From JAGOEY01 sp017997515 (GTDB taxonomy: Bacteria > Pseudomonadota > Gammaproteobacteria > Burkholderiales > Burkholderiaceae_C): 64,000 bases of DNA. Below, one piece after another: positions 27,019-35,638 of this stretch (its first letter is position 1; every line of letters begins with the position of its first letter). The position numbers and the translations under genes are program-made. Under the pieces are notes generated by a model. It saw nothing but the letters and a program-made list of their open reading frames with translations, searched no databases and was not told where the DNA came from. The stretch spans positions 558,001 to 622,000 of the forward strand of contig CP111109.1 in NCBI GenBank assembly GCA_026314275.1, given 5' to 3'.

Positions 27019-27034
27019 AGGCATTGTTTTTGCT
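27019..27034 (+). promoter_or_regulatory. Sigma-54-type promoter for binding protein 1
   Basis: AGGCATTGTTTTTGCT: GG-N10-GC spacing with good GGCA and TTGCT elements. It would start transcription near 27045, about 36 bases before the ATG at 27081. NtrC-like sites lie just upstream. Confidence 0.55.
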
Positions 27035-27080
27035 CCTCCTTCAAGTCATCCCCTCAGACCTGTATTCCCTAGGAGTTTCC

Positions 27081-28121
27081 ATGCAAAAACGCGCCCTTCT
27101 TCAAACGTTTATCCGGTCGGCCATCGTGTTGGCTGCGGGTGCAGCTTTTGGTGTCGCCCACGCCCAGACCACCCCCATCAAGTTCCAGCTCGACTGGCGT
27201 TTTGAAGGCCCCGCTGCGCTGTTCACCCACCCTGCGGCCAAGGGGTATTTCAAGGACGCCAAACTCGACGTAGCCATCGACGCAGGTAATGGCTCGGGTG
27301 GCACGGTGACCCGTGTGGCGTCGGGTGCGTACGACCTGGGTTTTGCCGACCTGGCCGCGCTGATGGAGTTCCACGCCAACAACCCCGACGCACCCAACAA
27401 ACCCGTGGCCATCATGGTGGTCTACAACAACACCCCGGCGTCGGTGATGGCGCTCAAGAAGTCCGGCATCAAGACCCCGGCCGACCTGAACAACAAGAAG
27501 TTTGGCGCCCCCGTGTTTGACGCGGGCCGCCGTGCCTTCCCGATCTTTGCCAAGGCCAACAACGTCACCGGTGTGCAGTGGACGGCCATGGACCCCGCGC
27601 TGCGCGAAACCATGCTGGCGCGCGGCGACATCGACGCCATCACCGGCTTCACCTTCACCTCGCTGCTGAACCTGGAGGCACGTGGCGTCAAGGCAGCCGA
27701 CATCGTCGTGCTGCCCTACCCCGACTACGGCGTGAAGTTGTACGGCAACGTCATCATTGCCTCGCCCAAGATCCTGAAAGACAACCCTGCCGCAGTGAAA
27801 GCCTTCCTCTCGGCCTTTGCCAAGGGTGCGCGTGAAGTGATTGCCAGCCCGGCGGTGGCTATCGAGTCGGTTAAAGCACGTGACGGCATCATCAACGTGG
27901 CACTGGAAACCCGCCGCCTGCAAATGGCCATCGACACCGTCATCAACAGCCCCGACGCACGCACCGATGGTTTTGGCAAGCTCAACGACGCCCGCCTCAC
28001 CCTGATGGCGTCACAGGTGTCCGATGCGTTTGCCACCAAGAGCCGGGTCGATGCGGCCAAGGTGTGGGACGCAGGCTTTTTGCCCTCTGCCGCCGAGCTG
28101 AACATCCTGCCCAAGAAGTAA
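27081..28121 (+). CDS. NMT1/THI5-like ABC substrate-binding protein 1
   Basis: 346-residue periplasmic binding protein with a Sec signal peptide (RSAIVLAAGAAFGVAHA). Fold blocks: IKFQLDWRFEGPAALF, DLGFADLAALMEFHANNPD, NTPASVMALKKSGIKTPADL and ITGFTFTSLLNLEARGV. AGGAG precedes ATG 27081. It is a close paralogue of binding protein 2 (29036), and no ATPase or permease lies directly beside it; the shared ABC genes are 2 kb on. The ligand is unknown; the family covers pyrimidine-like, nitrate/sulfonate and purine-related compounds. Confidence 0.87.
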   Translation: MQKRALLQTFIRSAIVLAAGAAFGVAHAQTTPIKFQLDWRFEGPAALFTHPAAKGYFKDAKLDVAIDAGNGSGGTVTRVASGAYDLGFADLAALMEFHANNPDAPNKPVAIMVVYNNTPASVMALKKSGIKTPADLNNKKFGAPVFDAGRRAFPIFAKANNVTGVQWTAMDPALRETMLARGDIDAITGFTFTSLLNLEARGVKAADIVVLPYPDYGVKLYGNVIIASPKILKDNPAAVKAFLSAFAKGAREVIASPAVAIESVKARDGIINVALETRRLQMAIDTVINSPDARTDGFGKLNDARLTLMASQVSDAFATKSRVDAAKVWDAGFLPSAAELNILPKK

Positions 28122-28163
28122 GCCGATCAACCGGGCGCGCTGCCCGCATCTGATGCTTTGCTT

Positions 28164-28212
28164 TTAATAGCTGCCTGCGCCCGTCCACCGGGCGCAGGAG
28201 GCACTTTTTATG
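28164..28212 (+). repeat. Dispersed short repeat, family B, copy 4, with strong hairpin
   Basis: AATAGCTGCCTGCGCCCG to GCGCAGGAGGCACTTTTTA. It contains the perfect hairpin CTGCGCCCG/CGGGCGCAG (28175-28197), followed after eight bases by TTTTT, so it may also end transcription of binding protein 1. Confidence 0.6.
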
Positions 28213-28229
28213 CCTAAAAGCGCCAGCCA

Positions 28230-28883
28230 CTACATCTCATCAATTGCCGTGCTGGCGGCAGCCCCATGCGCTGGGGCCAGGCCTTCATCGGCTGCGATGG
28301 CAAAACGGTCGCGGCAGTTGACGTAAAAGCTCGCGCCAAAGCGGCCCACCGGGAAGAACTCCTGCAGGCGCACACGCCATTTCTCGGTGTCGACCAAACC
28401 CTCACGCACCGCCAGCCACTGCACCCGGCCGATGAACACATAACGGCTGTCAATCTCCAGGGTTTCGTGCAGCACACACTCAAAGGCAACGGGGGCCTCG
28501 GCAATCCGCGGCGGCCGGATACTTTGCGACGCTGTGGCCGTCAGTCCCGTGTGGTCCAGCTCACTCTCATGCGGGGGCAGCCGGTCACCGCAGCGGTGCA
28601 TGGCCGCGGCCATGGCCTCGTCGGCAATATGCACGACAAATTCCTTGTCGCGCAGGATGTTCGTGGCCGTGTCTTTCTGCGCTGACGCCTGGAGTTTGTT
28701 CACGCTCAGCATCACCACGGGCGGGTCTTCACCCATCATGTTGAACATGCTGAAAGGGGCGGCATTCACCGTGCCATCGGCCCCCAAGGTGGTCACCAGC
28801 GCAATCGGGCGCGGCACGATCAGACTGGCCATCAGTTTGTAGCGTTCGTAGCTGCTCAGCTGGGCGAAGTCGATCTCGGTCAT
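28230..28883 (-). CDS. Flavin reductase-like FMN-binding protein (DIM6/NTAB family)
   Basis: 217 residues from ATG 28883 (AAAGAG upstream). A split-barrel FMN-binding domain: LIVPRPIALVTTLGADGTVNAAPFSMFN, VMLSVNKLQ and DKEFVVHIAD. Such proteins supply reduced flavin or act as small oxidoreductases. It lies alone on the minus strand between two binding-protein genes. The substrate cannot be told from the sequence; a role in purine or pyrimidine oxidation is only suggested by context. Confidence 0.82.
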   Translation of the reverse strand: MTEIDFAQLSSYERYKLMASLIVPRPIALVTTLGADGTVNAAPFSMFNMMGEDPPVVMLSVNKLQASAQKDTATNILRDKEFVVHIADEAMAAAMHRCGDRLPPHESELDHTGLTATASQSIRPPRIAEAPVAFECVLHETLEIDSRYVFIGRVQWLAVREGLVDTEKWRVRLQEFFPVGRFGASFYVNCRDRFAIAADEGLAPAHGAAASTAIDEM

Positions 28884-28968
28884 GGGCTCTTTCGTTGTCA
28901 AAGTTGTTCCAGTCGTCTTGCAATTGGCGTGCCTTGTACGGCATGGACGACTCGCTCATGTATTACCA

Positions 28969-29003
28969 GGCACAGCCCCGGTGCACATGGCACCGATCTT
29001 GCA
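28969..29003 (+). promoter_or_regulatory. Sigma-54 promoter with adjacent NtrC-like site for binding protein 2 operon
   Basis: TGGCACCGATCTTGCA (28988-29003) is close to the sigma-54 consensus, with GG-N10-GC and TTGCA. It predicts a start near 29013, about 23 bases before ATG 29036 with AGGA between. GGCACA-N5-GGTGCA (28969-28985), 10 of 12 to the NtrC site, directly precedes it. This points to expression under nitrogen limitation. Confidence 0.7.
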
Positions 29004-29035
29004 AATGCATGACCTCTAAAACATGAGGAATTTTG

Positions 29036-30058
29036 ATGCACAAACGCAGCTTTCTTAAAACTACCGTCGCGCTCGCCACCCTGGCCTGGGGCGCTGCCCA
29101 TGCGGCAGACACCCCCCTCAAGTTTCAACTCGACTGGCGTTTTGAAGGCCCCGCTGCCCTGTTTGTCCACCCTGAGCAAAAAGGCTATTTCAAACAGGCG
29201 GGCCTGGATGTGACTGTGGAAGCCGCCAGCGGCGCGGGTGCCATCCAGCGTGTGGCCTCGGGCACACACGACCTGGGTTTTGCCGACCTGGCTGCGCTGA
29301 TGGAATTCCACGCCAACAACCCTGACGCGCCCATCAAACCCGTGGCCATCATGGTGATCTACAACACCACCCCGGCGTCGGTGATGGCGCTCAAGAAATC
29401 CGGCATCACCAAAGCGTCCGACCTGACGGGCAAAAAGATGGGTGCCCCGATTTTTGATGCAGGCCGCCGCACCTTTCCGCTGTTTGCCCAGGCCAATGGT
29501 GTGGGCGATGTGCAATGGTCCACCATGGAGCCGCAACTGCGCGAAACCATGCTGGTGCGTGGCGACCTGGACGCCGTGACGGGCTACACCTTCACCAGCC
29601 TGCTGAACCTCGAAGCACGCGGCGTGAAGCGCGAAGATGTGGTGGTGCTGCCCTACGCCACCCACGGTGTGCAGCTGTATGGCAACGTGGTCATTGCCAG
29701 CCCCAAACTGCTGGCCGAAAAACCCGAAGCCGTGCGTGCCTTCCTGAAGGCCTTTGCCCGCGGTGCCAAAGAGGCCATTGCCAACCCGGAAGCCGCCATT
29801 GCCTCCCTGAAGGCCAAGGACGGCCTGGTGAATGCACCGCTGGAAGTGAAGCGCCTGAACCTGACGATTGAAACCGCCATCGACAGCCAGGGCGCACGCA
29901 CCGAAGGTTTTGGCCGGCTGCGCCCCGAACGCCTGCAGAAGATGGCCGAACAGGTCACCAATGCCTACACTACGAAAAACCCGGTTCCCGTGGGGGCCGT
30001 GTGGAACGGCAGCTTCTTGCCCACAGCCGCTGAACTCGACATCCTGCCCAAGAAATAA
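29036..30058 (+). CDS. NMT1/THI5-like ABC substrate-binding protein 2
   Basis: 340 residues with a signal peptide ending AWGAAHA. Nearly the same layout as binding protein 1 (LKFQLDWRFEGPAALFVHPE, DLGFADLAALMEFHANNPDA, NTTPASVMALKKSGI), so the two arose by duplication. It is followed by the ATPase, permease and a CDA-type deaminase, and is probably the main binding protein of that transporter. A strong sigma-54-type promoter lies directly upstream. Confidence 0.88.
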   Translation: MHKRSFLKTTVALATLAWGAAHAADTPLKFQLDWRFEGPAALFVHPEQKGYFKQAGLDVTVEAASGAGAIQRVASGTHDLGFADLAALMEFHANNPDAPIKPVAIMVIYNTTPASVMALKKSGITKASDLTGKKMGAPIFDAGRRTFPLFAQANGVGDVQWSTMEPQLRETMLVRGDLDAVTGYTFTSLLNLEARGVKREDVVVLPYATHGVQLYGNVVIASPKLLAEKPEAVRAFLKAFARGAKEAIANPEAAIASLKAKDGLVNAPLEVKRLNLTIETAIDSQGARTEGFGRLRPERLQKMAEQVTNAYTTKNPVPVGAVWNGSFLPTAAELDILPKK

Positions 30059-30100
30059 GGCATTCAGCAACACAAGGCGGCCATCCGGCAACCCACCGGA

Positions 30101-30160
30101 TTGCTATATTTTCAATAGCTTACTGCGCATACCCACTGGGCGCTGAAGCCACTTTTTATT
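30101..30160 (+). repeat. Dispersed short repeat, family B, copy 5
   Basis: TTGCTATATTTTCAATAGCT, then TGCGCA, GGGCGCTGAAGCC and CTTTTT. It lies between binding protein 2 and the ATPase gene, inside what would be one transcript, and carries a moderate hairpin. Confidence 0.6.
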
Positions 30161-30168
30161 CTAAAAAC

Positions 30169-31014
30169 ATGCCTGAACCCGCTGACAACTACTTTGTCGA
30201 CTTTCGCGATGTCTGGCTGGCCTACAACGAAGAGTTGCTGGTGCAAAACCACTTCGCGGTGGAGGCCATCAACCTGCAGGTCAAACAGGGGGAGTTCATC
30301 GCCATCGTCGGCCCGTCGGGCTGTGGCAAGTCCACCTTCATGAAGCTCACCACCGGCCTGAAAATGCCGTCGATGGGCAAGATCCTGATCGACGGTGCGC
30401 CCGTGACCGGCCCGCTCAAGATCTCGGGCATGGCCTTCCAGGCCCCGTCGCTGCTGCCCTGGCGCACCACGGTGGACAACGTGCTGCTGCCGCTGGAGAT
30501 CGTCGAGCCCTACCGCTCCACCTTCAAGCAGAAGAAAAAAGAATACGTCGAACGTGCCCGCAAGCTGCTGCAAAAAGTGGGCTTGGCCGGGTACGAAGAC
30601 AAGTTCCCATGGCAACTCTCCGGCGGCATGCAGCAGCGCGCCAGCATCTGCCGCGCGCTGATCCACGAGCCCAAGATGCTGCTGCTGGACGAACCGTTTG
30701 GTGCGCTCGACGCCTTCACGCGTGAAGAGCTGTGGTGCATCCTGCGCGACCTGCATGCCGAGCAGGGCTTCAACGTGATCCTGGTGACACACGACCTGCG
30801 TGAGTCGGTGTTCTTGGCAGACACGGTGTACGTGATGAGCAAAAGCCCCGGCCGCTTCGTCGTCAAACGCGAAATCGACCTGCCACGCCCACGCGAGCTA
30901 GAGCTGACCTACACCAAAGAATTCACCGACGTGGTGCTGGAGCTGCGTGGCCACATTGGCTCCATCCGCGGGGGCGCATCCGCTGCTGCCAACGCACCCG
31001 CCACTGCGCACTGA
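30169..31014 (+). CDS. ABC transporter ATP-binding protein (SsuB/TauB type)
   Basis: 281 residues. Walker A GPSGCGKST at 48-56, signature LSGGMQQRAS near 148, Walker B LLLLDEPFGALD and the H-loop VTHDLRESVFLAD. The type is that of nitrate/sulfonate/taurine and pyrimidine importers. It is followed one base after the stop by the permease gene. Confidence 0.93.
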   Translation: MPEPADNYFVDFRDVWLAYNEELLVQNHFAVEAINLQVKQGEFIAIVGPSGCGKSTFMKLTTGLKMPSMGKILIDGAPVTGPLKISGMAFQAPSLLPWRTTVDNVLLPLEIVEPYRSTFKQKKKEYVERARKLLQKVGLAGYEDKFPWQLSGGMQQRASICRALIHEPKMLLLDEPFGALDAFTREELWCILRDLHAEQGFNVILVTHDLRESVFLADTVYVMSKSPGRFVVKREIDLPRPRELELTYTKEFTDVVLELRGHIGSIRGGASAAANAPATAH

Positions 31015-31015
31015 G

Positions 31016-31801
31016 ATGCCCACCATGAACAACAAAAACCGTAAATTAGTCGAAATCTGGTCGCCGTGGATCCTGCTGGTGGCAGTGATCATGTTGTGGC
31101 AGATCATCTGCAGCGCCTTTGATGTGTCGGAGTTCATCTTCCCCAGCCCCTGGCGCATCTGGACCCAGTTCGTCGAGTACCGCGACATCATTGCGGCCCA
31201 CGCCTGGCGCACCTACTGGGTCACCATGGTGGGTTTTGGCATCGCCATCGTGGTGGGGGTGCTGCTGGGTTTTGTGATCGGTAGCTCACGCCTGGCCTAT
31301 GCCGCCATCTACCCGCTCATGACCGCCTTCAACGCGTTGCCCAAAGCGGCCTTTGTGCCGATTTTGGTGGTGTGGTTCGGCATCGGTGTGGGCCCGGCGA
31401 TCCTGACCGCCTTCCTGATCAGCTTTTTCCCCATCATGGTCAACATTGCCACGGGCCTGGCCACACTGGAGCCCGAGCTGGAAGACGTGTTGCGCGTGCT
31501 GGGTGCCAAACGCTGGGACGTGCTGATGAAGGTCGGCCTGCCGCGCTCCATGCCCTACTTCTACGGCTCGCTCAAGGTCGCCATCACACTGGCCTTTGTG
31601 GGCACCACCGTGTCGGAGATGACCGCCGCCAACGAAGGTATTGGTTACCTGCTCATCAGCGCGGGCTCTGCCATGCAGATGGGCCTGGCTTTTGCCGGGC
31701 TGATGGTGGTGGGTGCGATGGCGATGGCGATGTACGAACTGTTCAGCTTCATCGAAAAACGCACCACCGCCTGGGCACACCGCGGATCGCAGAATTCATG
31801 A
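31016..31801 (+). CDS. ABC transporter permease (SsuC/TauC type)
   Basis: 261 residues from ATG 31016 (ATG 31025 is also possible). Six membrane helices are seen. The EAA loop region reads ATLEPELEDVLRVLGAKRWDVLMKVGLPRS cut here by type, i.e. the usual contact with the ATPase. It partners the ATPase upstream and overlaps the deaminase gene downstream by four bases (ATGA), tying uptake to deamination. Confidence 0.92.
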   Translation: MPTMNNKNRKLVEIWSPWILLVAVIMLWQIICSAFDVSEFIFPSPWRIWTQFVEYRDIIAAHAWRTYWVTMVGFGIAIVVGVLLGFVIGSSRLAYAAIYPLMTAFNALPKAAFVPILVVWFGIGVGPAILTAFLISFFPIMVNIATGLATLEPELEDVLRVLGAKRWDVLMKVGLPRSMPYFYGSLKVAITLAFVGTTVSEMTAANEGIGYLLISAGSAMQMGLAFAGLMVVGAMAMAMYELFSFIEKRTTAWAHRGSQNS

Positions 31802-32280
31802 CACCAAACCAAACCATTACCGCCTTGCGCCGTGCCGACGTGGTCGCACGCCGCGCCATGGCCATGGGCCGCCACCCGTTTGGTGCAGTGCTGATCGCAC
31901 CCGACGGCGAGACGGTGCTGGCCGAGCAGGGCAACATCGACACCGTGAACCACGCTGAGTCCACGTTGGCGCGTAACGCCGCTGCCAACTACCCCGGCGC
32001 GTACCTGGCGCAGTGCACGCTGGTCACGACCTTCGAGCCCTGTGCCATGTGTGCGGGCACGGTGTACTGGGCCGGTATTGGGCGCGTGGTGTACGGCGCA
32101 GAAGAAACCGCGCTGCTGGCGCTGACTGGCGACCACCCCGAAAACCCCACCCTCAGCCTGCCCTGCCGCGACGTTTTTGCGCGTGGGCAGCGGGCCGTGG
32201 ATGTGGTGGGGCCGGTGCCCGAGGTGGCACAGGACATGGTGGCCACCCACAAGGGTTTTTGGGACACACGCGGGCGCTGA
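31798..32280 (+). CDS. CDA-fold nucleobase deaminase 1 (guanine deaminase-like)
   Basis: 160 residues of the cytidine/deoxycytidylate deaminase superfamily. Zinc ligands and catalytic Glu: NHAEST (His-Ala-Glu) and FEPCAMCAG (two Cys). Members of this size in purine settings are guanine deaminases (GuaD type), although tRNA or cytosine deaminase-like roles exist. It overlaps the permease gene, so it probably acts on the imported compound. A strong bidirectional terminator follows. Confidence 0.82.
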   Translation: MTPNQTITALRRADVVARRAMAMGRHPFGAVLIAPDGETVLAEQGNIDTVNHAESTLARNAAANYPGAYLAQCTLVTTFEPCAMCAGTVYWAGIGRVVYGAEETALLALTGDHPENPTLSLPCRDVFARGQRAVDVVGPVPEVAQDMVATHKGFWDTRGR

Positions 32281-32304
32281 CAAACCGGTTGCCCCATCAA
32301 AAAA

Positions 32305-32334
32305 GCCGCCACCGCATACGAATGCGGTGGCGGC
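32305..32334. terminator. Bidirectional rho-independent terminator
   Basis: Perfect 13-bp stem GCCGCCACCGCAT/ATGCGGTGGCGGC with a four-base loop, an A-run before it and TTTTGT after it. It serves the convergent deaminase and Bug-family genes. Confidence 0.92.
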
Positions 32335-32352
32335 TTTTGTATACCGGAATAA

Positions 32353-33312
32353 TCAGTCGATGCTGATCTTGCCGGTCTCGATGACCTGCTTCCAGCGTGC
32401 GTATTCCTTCTGCTGGAACGCCGCAAATTCAGCCGGTGTGTTGACCACCATTTCAAAACCAATCGAGGTGAACTGGTCCTTGACCTTGGGGCTGTTCAGG
32501 GCTTCTGCGAAGGCGGCATGGGCCTTTTCACGCACGGCTGGTGGCAGGCCCTTGGGCGCCACGATGGCCTGCCAGGAGGTGACTTCCACATTCGGCACAC
32601 CGGCTTCGGCCATGGTGGGCACGTCCGGCAGCACGTGGGAGCGTTTGGTGCTCGTCACAGCCAGCGGGCGCATCTTGCCGCCCTTGATGTACTGCAGCAC
32701 GGAGTTGACGTTCTGGAACGACGCATCCACCTGGCCACCCATCAGGTCGGTGTGGGCTGGCGCACCACCCTTGTAAGGCACGTGGATACCCTTGGTGCCC
32801 GTTTGCTGCCAGAACAGCTCCACCGTCAAGTGGTCGCTGGAGCCGTTGCCGGCCGACGCAAAAGTCATCTTGCCGGGGTTGGCTTTTTGGTAAGCCACCA
32901 CGTCCGCCAGACTCTTGTGCGGCGAATTCATCGGAACCACCAGCACGTTGGGCGACTGCACGGCCACAGTGATGTGGTCAAAGTCTTTCAACGCGTCGAA
33001 CTGCAGGCTTTTCACCAGGTGCGGCACGATGACCAGCGGGCCCAACGAGGTGACCAGGAAGGTGTAGCCGTCAGCCGGAGCCCGCTTCACGAAGGTGGCG
33101 CCGATGGTGCCCGTGGCACCGGCCTTGTTGTCCACCAGAAAGGACTGCTTGAATTTTTCGGTCAGCAGCGGTGCCACGGCACGGGCCACCTGGTCGGTAG
33201 AGCCGCCAGGCGGGAATGGCACCACCATCGTGACCGCCTTGTCGGGCCAGGTCTGGGCGGATGCACCCAAGGCCACTGCGGCCAGGGCTGCGGTCATCAA
33301 CAATTTCTTCAT
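32353..33312 (-). CDS. Bug-family (TctC-like) periplasmic binding protein
   Basis: 319 residues from ATG 33312, with the signal peptide KKLLMTAALAAVALGASAQ. Family motifs: PDKAVTMVVPFPPGGSTDQVARAVA, VDNKAGATGTIGATFV and VPYKGGAPAHTDLMGGQVD. Such proteins bind carboxylates and are very abundant in Burkholderiales, mostly without linked TctAB genes, as here. It is divergent from a LacI-type regulator that probably controls it. Confidence 0.92.
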   Translation of the reverse strand: MKKLLMTAALAAVALGASAQTWPDKAVTMVVPFPPGGSTDQVARAVAPLLTEKFKQSFLVDNKAGATGTIGATFVKRAPADGYTFLVTSLGPLVIVPHLVKSLQFDALKDFDHITVAVQSPNVLVVPMNSPHKSLADVVAYQKANPGKMTFASAGNGSSDHLTVELFWQQTGTKGIHVPYKGGAPAHTDLMGGQVDASFQNVNSVLQYIKGGKMRPLAVTSTKRSHVLPDVPTMAEAGVPNVEVTSWQAIVAPKGLPPAVREKAHAAFAEALNSPKVKDQFTSIGFEMVVNTPAEFAAFQQKEYARWKQVIETGKISID

Positions 33313-33422
33313 GCTGTCTCCTGAATGTCTTGAGGAATAAAACACCACCGTGGCGTTGCCCAAACGGCGCTGGGCTGTGGATTGGGGTGCCATGGATGTC
33401 TCCATGGACTCGCCCTGGGAGA

Positions 33423-33440
33423 AATGATATCGTTGTCATT
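33423..33440. promoter_or_regulatory. LacI-type operator candidate
   Basis: AATGATATCGTTGTCATT, an imperfect palindrome centred on CG as is typical for LacI-family sites. It lies in the spacer between the divergent Bug and lacI-type genes. Confidence 0.6.
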
Positions 33441-33498
33441 CTCAGTGTCAATCTGGGGTATTCCCCCTCAAAGCCCTCTCTGCCTGCACTTTGCCCCC

Positions 33499-34527
33499 AT
33501 GACAGCCCCGTTCACCCCCACAAAAGCCCCCACGCTGCAGGACGTTGCCCGGGCCGCCGGTGTGTCGCAGATCACCGCATCGCGGGCTCTCGGCAACCCC
33601 GGCATCGTCTCGGACACCACCCGGGCCCGTGTTCAGCAGGCGGTGATCGACACCGGCTACATCCCCAACCTGCTGGCCGGTGGCCTCAAGTCCAAACGCA
33701 GCCGTATGGTCGCGGGCATCCTGCCCGCGCTGGCGGTAGCGCAGTTTCTGCCCACCGTGCAGTCGCTCACCGCCGCACTGGCGCAGGGCGGTTACCAGTT
33801 GCTGCTGGGCGAGACCTTCTACGACCCGCAGCGCGAGGAAGAGGTGCTTACCGCCATGGTCAGCCGCCAGCCGGACGGCATCGTGGTGATGGGGCTGGTC
33901 GAGTCCGAGCAAGCCCGCAACCGCCTGCGCAAGGCCGGTATCCCGCTGGTGGAAACCTGGGACATCAGCGACGACCCGCTGGACATGGTGATTGGTTTTT
34001 CACACCCCCAGGTGGGCAGTGCACTGGCGGAATACTTCCAGCGCACCGGCCTGCAGCATGTGGGTATTGCCACCGGCAGCGACCCGCGTGCGCTGCAACG
34101 GCGTGATGGTTTTGTGGCCACCTGGGGCCGTGCCGTGCCCACGGCCGTGGTGCCTGCGCCCAGCAACCTCGAACTGGGGCGCAAGGCACTGGGGGAATTG
34201 TTGGCCCAGGACCCGCAGCTGCAGGCCGTGGTGTGCAGCTCTGACATGCTGGCCCATGGCATTCTGGTGGAGGCACGCGCACGCGGCCTGCGCGTGCCGC
34301 AGGACCTGGCGGTGTCGGGTTTTGGCAATGCCGACTTCAGCGCCCACATGCTGCCGTCCATCACCACCGTGCATGTGGATGGGCCACGTATCGGCCAACT
34401 GGCCGCACAACGCATCATGGATCGCTGCCGGGGCGTGCCGCCGCAGAAGTCTGTGCTGGACCTGGGCTTCACGCTGATCGAACGGGAATCCACAGCGGCG
34501 GTACCTGTGCCGCTCAATACGCCTTGA
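33499..34527 (+). CDS. LacI-family transcriptional regulator
   Basis: 342 residues from ATG 33499. N-terminal helix-turn-helix and hinge: TLQDVARAAGVSQITASRALGNPGIVS to GYIPNLLAGGLKSKRS, then a sugar-binding-like effector domain. It resembles the gluconate-type (GntR-named) LacI members of betaproteobacteria. It probably controls the divergent Bug gene. Its 3' end overlaps the convergent oxygenase gene by 14 bases. Confidence 0.9.
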   Translation: MTAPFTPTKAPTLQDVARAAGVSQITASRALGNPGIVSDTTRARVQQAVIDTGYIPNLLAGGLKSKRSRMVAGILPALAVAQFLPTVQSLTAALAQGGYQLLLGETFYDPQREEEVLTAMVSRQPDGIVVMGLVESEQARNRLRKAGIPLVETWDISDDPLDMVIGFSHPQVGSALAEYFQRTGLQHVGIATGSDPRALQRRDGFVATWGRAVPTAVVPAPSNLELGRKALGELLAQDPQLQAVVCSSDMLAHGILVEARARGLRVPQDLAVSGFGNADFSAHMLPSITTVHVDGPRIGQLAAQRIMDRCRGVPPQKSVLDLGFTLIERESTAAVPVPLNTP

Positions 34528-35515
34528 AGTTCGCCGCCACCCGCTGGTTCAGGTACTCCCCCGCCGTGATGGCCGGGTACTTTTGGGCAGGCCCTTCGAT
34601 GACCGTGTCGCGGTTGGCCTGGCAGAAGAAAGCCAGGCTGTAGCGTGGCCCCATGTACTCGCCGGGCAGCGGGTTCTTCACGCGGTGGAAGTTGGACGGC
34701 AACACGTCGTCGCTCCAGCGCATCAGCATGTCGCCGATATTGCAGGTGATGGCGTCCTCGTCCGGGGGAATGGATGTCCATTCCTGGGCTTCCATCTCCT
34801 TGCCGGGGCAGACCTGCAGACCGCCCTGCCCTTGCTGCTGGAACAGCAGGGTCAGGCAATCAAAGTCAGTGTGGGCACCGGCGCGCCACAGCTCGAGTTT
34901 GTCGTGGAACTCGGCGGGGATGGCGTAGTAGTGCAGCATGCGCAGCGTGCTTTGGTAGTGCGGGCTTTGCGGGTTGTGGGCGTGGGTGAAGAAGTCACTT
35001 GCAAACCCAAGCTTGTCGGCAAAACAGGACAACACCTGCATGCCCACCGTCCAGCACTGCGCTTCAAACGCGAGCATGGTGGCACGAAACCCCGCCAGCT
35101 CTTCGTCGCTGGGCCACAGGCCTTCCATGTGCGGGCGGGTGATCTGGTACGACTCTTTCTGGTCAGGTGTGCCGGTAGAAGGGCGCACCTGGGCACGGCT
35201 TTCCCAGCCGACGTTCAGGGCTTTCTTGAGTGGGTACTGCGCCTTCACGCTGTCGGGCAGTGCAAAAAAGCGCTCGGTCATGGCAAAGGCTTCGCGCACT
35301 TTCGCCAGGTCAATGCCGTGGTGGGTGAGCTGGAAGAAGCCCACATCCACCGAGGCGGCCCAGAGCTGGTCGGTGATTTCAGCCTTGCGGGCATCGAAGT
35401 CCGAAATGTTGATGCGGCGCACTTCGCGTGTGGTGCTGGTGGTGCCCATCGCGCCCATACGGGACTCTTTTTGCAGCTCGGCCAACGGCTGCGCAGTGGT
35501 GTGGGTTGTTGTCAT
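34514..35515 (-). CDS. Isopenicillin N synthase-like Fe(II)/2-oxoglutarate oxygenase 1
   Basis: 333 residues from ATG 35515 with AGGAG six bases before it. DIOX_N-type N-terminus (VGFFQLTHHGID), then the 2OG-FeII domain: iron ligands HTD (GAHTDFDCLTLL) and the distal His (NFHRVKNP), and the RYS motif that binds the 2-oxoglutarate carboxylate. The substrate is unknown. Its leader carries one of two matching riboswitch-like elements (35639-35704), with the other in front of binding protein 3. This suggests that it acts on a purine such as xanthine or urate, or on a related ring. Confidence 0.85.
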   Translation of the reverse strand: MTTTHTTAQPLAELQKESRMGAMGTTSTTREVRRINISDFDARKAEITDQLWAASVDVGFFQLTHHGIDLAKVREAFAMTERFFALPDSVKAQYPLKKALNVGWESRAQVRPSTGTPDQKESYQITRPHMEGLWPSDEELAGFRATMLAFEAQCWTVGMQVLSCFADKLGFASDFFTHAHNPQSPHYQSTLRMLHYYAIPAEFHDKLELWRAGAHTDFDCLTLLFQQQGQGGLQVCPGKEMEAQEWTSIPPDEDAITCNIGDMLMRWSDDVLPSNFHRVKNPLPGEYMGPRYSLAFFCQANRDTVIEGPAQKYPAITAGEYLNQRVAANFKAY

Positions 35516-35638
35516 GTGTTTCTCCTGAAAGCTTCCAAAACGGGGGGTACAACCCGGCAAGGGAATCAGGAGAAGGCGCATCGTTGTGGATGCAAGAAGG
35601 CCTGGCTCCTGAAGTGACCCCCTGCAGGGTGCGGACTT

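Noticed and set aside
24709..27024. 771-codon open frame antisense to maeB, and similar long antisense frames (46140-48473, 20829-22886, 9777-11393)
   Set aside because: Mirror frames of GC-rich genes; composition is rich in His, Gly, Gln and Arg without any domain, and each lies opposite a well-conserved gene.
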